Shown here piece after piece: positions 62,357-64,000 of a stretch of 64,000 nucleotides of DNA. Numbering within the stretch: the first letter of the stretch is position 1; each line of letters opens with the position of its first letter. The notes under the pieces are model-generated. The model did not search any database. It was not told where the DNA came from and worked only from the letters and a program-made list of their open reading frames with translations. Source of the stretch: Sulfitobacter mediterraneus (GTDB lineage Bacteria; Pseudomonadota; Alphaproteobacteria; Rhodobacterales; Rhodobacteraceae); assembly GCF_003054325.1 (NCBI RefSeq), contig NZ_QBKU01000005.1, forward strand, positions 62,001-126,000, given 5' to 3'. The position numbers were made by a program, and so were the translations under genes.

Positions 62357-63678
62357 TCCCCCCCGGCCTGCTGATCTCCGCGCCGTCCTCCGGCACTGGC
62401 AAAACCACCTTGATGTTGGGCCTGCTGGCCGCATTGCGCGGGCAGGGCGTGAACGTGCAACCCTTCAAAAGCGGCCCCGATTATATTGATCCGGCGTTCC
62501 ACACAGCCGCCTCTGGCCGCGCGTCCTTTAACCTCGACAGCTGGTCCATGGACCGCGCGATGATCGACGGTTTGGTCGGCAATGCGGATGGCGCGGATCT
62601 GATCCTTGCCGAAGGGTCGATGGGTCTGTTCGACGGCGTCGCAGTGCCCGGTGCCTGCGGCAACGGAGCCAGCGCGGATACCGCAGCCCTGATGGGATGG
62701 CCCGTTGTGCTGGTGCTTGACGTCTCGGGCGCTGCGCAATCCGTGGCCGCCACGGCGTTGGGCTTCAAACAGATGCGCCCGGATGTGACCCTTGCAGGTG
62801 TAGTGCTGAACCGCGTTGCATCCCCGCGTCACGAAACCTTGGTGCGGGTCGGCATGGATCAGGTGGGCGTGTGCGTTTTGGGGTCACTGCCGCGCCGCAA
62901 AGAGATCGAAATGCCAGAACGTCACCTTGGTCTGGTGCAAGCGGGCGAACAGGAAAACCTGCCCGAGCTTTTGGCAGAAGCAGCGGCTTTTGTCGCGGAA
63001 CACGTCGATCTGGACGCCCTGCGTGTTGCGGCGGCGGGCACGTTGGATACAGCGCCGACACCCAAAAAGATCACCCCTCCCGGTCAACGGATCGCGCTGG
63101 CCCGCGACGATGCTTTTGCCTTTGTCTATCCACATCTGCTGGCGGGATGGCGTGCCGCCGGCGCCGAAGTGCTGCCATTCTCGCCGCTCGGCAATGAGGC
63201 ACCGGACGGCAGTGCCGATGTTTGCTGGTTGCCCGGCGGCTATCCCGAATTGCATGCGGGCAAACTGGCGGCGGCCGAGACGTTCCGAACAGGTATCCAA
63301 GCCTTTGCCCAAACAAAACCCGTGCATGGCGAATGCGGTGGCTACATGGCCATGGGCGCGGGGCTGGTGGATAAAGAAGGCAACCGGCACCAGATGACCG
63401 GGCTTTTGGGCCTTGAGACCTCCTTTGAGAAACGCAAATTCCACCTCGGTTATCGCAAGGCCGATCTGAACGCCGCCATCCCCGGCCATAGCGCCCGAAG
63501 CCAGCTGCGCGGGCATGAGTTTCATTATGCGACCATCCTGAACGAACCCGATGCCCCTCTCGCCGCGATCACCGACAGCAACGATCTGGCGGTTCCGGAA
63601 ACCGGCTCGGTCCGGCAGTTCGAGGGCGGCGGTGTGGCCACCGGTACATTCTTTCACATGATCGCGGAGGCCACATGA
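62353..63678 (+). CDS. cobB: Hydrogenobyrinate a,c-diamide synthase (CobB)
   Basis: CobB amidates two carboxylates of the ring using glutamine and ATP. The 441-residue protein has an N-terminal P-loop [20 protein letters not shown] and a C-terminal glutaminase domain with the catalytic cysteine in [15 protein letters not shown] (about residues 327-341). The route is aerobic, so hydrogenobyrinic acid rather than cobyrinic acid is the likely substrate. The stop overlaps cobA by ATGA. Confidence 0.95.
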   Translation: MIPPGLLISAPSSGTGKTTLMLGLLAALRGQGVNVQPFKSGPDYIDPAFHTAASGRASFNLDSWSMDRAMIDGLVGNADGADLILAEGSMGLFDGVAVPGACGNGASADTAALMGWPVVLVLDVSGAAQSVAATALGFKQMRPDVTLAGVVLNRVASPRHETLVRVGMDQVGVCVLGSLPRRKEIEMPERHLGLVQAGEQENLPELLAEAAAFVAEHVDLDALRVAAAGTLDTAPTPKKITPPGQRIALARDDAFAFVYPHLLAGWRAAGAEVLPFSPLGNEAPDGSADVCWLPGGYPELHAGKLAAAETFRTGIQAFAQTKPVHGECGGYMAMGAGLVDKEGNRHQMTGLLGLETSFEKRKFHLGYRKADLNAAIPGHSARSQLRGHEFHYATILNEPDAPLAAITDSNDLAVPETGSVRQFEGGGVATGTFFHMIAEAT

Positions 63679-64000
63679 CCGGCTTTGTCTCCTTTGTGTC
63701 TTCGGGCCCCGGTGATCCTGATCTGCTGACGGTCAAAGCGGTGGATCGGCTGCAAAAGGCCGAGGTGATCCTGTTTGACGACCTCAGCGCCGGACCGATC
63801 TTGGAACATGCGCAACCGGATGCAGATCTGATCGGCGTCGGCAAACGCGCCGGACGGGCCTCCCCCAAACAAGACCACGTGAGCCGCGTATTGGTAGATC
63901 ACGCCGAAGCGGGCCTGCGGGTTGTGCGGCTCAAATCCGGCGACAGCGGCATGTTCGGTCGGCTCGAAGAAGAGATTACCGCACTACAGGCGGCGCGTAT
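63675..64000 (+). CDS. cobA: Uroporphyrinogen-III C-methyltransferase (CobA), 5' part
   Basis: This gene runs off the window after 108 codons. The N-terminus [20 protein letters not shown] is the SAM-binding loop of SUMT (usually GAGPGDP; here SSGPGDP), and the conserved VGKRAGRASPKQ (about residues 51-62) and LKSGDSGMFGRLEEE follow. CobA makes precorrin-2, the first step. The alternative is a CysG-type fusion, which cannot be excluded because the 3' end is outside the window. Confidence 0.92.
   Translation, partial: MTGFVSFVSSGPGDPDLLTVKAVDRLQKAEVILFDDLSAGPILEHAQPDADLIGVGKRAGRASPKQDHVSRVLVDHAEAGLRVVRLKSGDSGMFGRLEEEITALQAAR

Overview
The window looks like one continuous piece of chromosome from an alphaproteobacterium of the order Rhodobacterales (Roseobacter/Rhodobacter group). 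The call rests on gene families, not on a search: a short flagellin whose N-terminus starts MSSILTNNSAMVALQTL, choice-of-anchor-L/Hint surface proteins, an IalB-like secreted protein, SerC of the alphaproteobacterial type, a cobalamin-riboswitch-led cbtBA and aerobic cob cluster, and a potFGHI/polyamine catabolism locus. The DNA is moderately GC-rich, genes are tightly packed, and start-stop overlaps of the ATGA type are common. I saw no rRNA, tRNA, IS element, prophage or CRISPR array.

Layout. 1-3.9 kb: an XRE-cupin regulator followed by a threonine-to-glycine operon (kbl, a cysteine-synthase-like PLP enzyme, tdh). 3.9-7.2 kb: an App1-type phosphatase, a PPP phosphatase, a LysR regulator and a small haem-copper-oxidase-like membrane protein. 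7.2-11.1 kb: serine synthesis (serA, serC, divergent serB). 11.1-13.9 kb: an ArsR/SRPBCC/YCII operon, asparaginase II and an IalB-like protein. 14-19.7 kb: rlmN, a tyrosine phosphatase, a LOG-family protein, a dehydratase, dapD and small proteins. 19.7-22.4 kb: two tandem Hint-domain proteins. 22.7-29.5 kb: dapE, a TIGR04282-type protein, rnr, a GST/YafY-regulator pair and a lytic transglycosylase.

29.5-37.2 kb is a polyamine island: an aminotransferase and a GntR regulator on the minus strand, divergent from potFGHI and an FAD oxidase. An identical 11-bp motif lies in both control regions. 37.2-43.1 kb holds flagellar genes (flgD, fliK, a flgJ-like gene, flgN, motB) that appear to be broken: the first 47 or so codons of flagellin are joined tail-to-tail to the last part of a 3'-truncated flgE. 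This is the most striking structural observation. 43.3-49.4 kb: an MFS carrier, trhO, NAD salvage (pncA, pncB) around a membrane-anchored NYN ribonuclease, and a DMT exporter.

49.5-64 kb: a cobalamin riboswitch leads cbtB, cbtA, a His-rich exported protein, a DUF1636 protein, cobW, cobN, cobG, cobH, cobI, cobJ, (cobK on the opposite strand), cobL, cobE, cobM, cobB and the start of cobA, which runs off the window. Together these cover cobalt uptake and handling, cobalt insertion, and most of the aerobic (oxygen-dependent) corrin ring pathway. cobF, cobS and cobT are not in the window.
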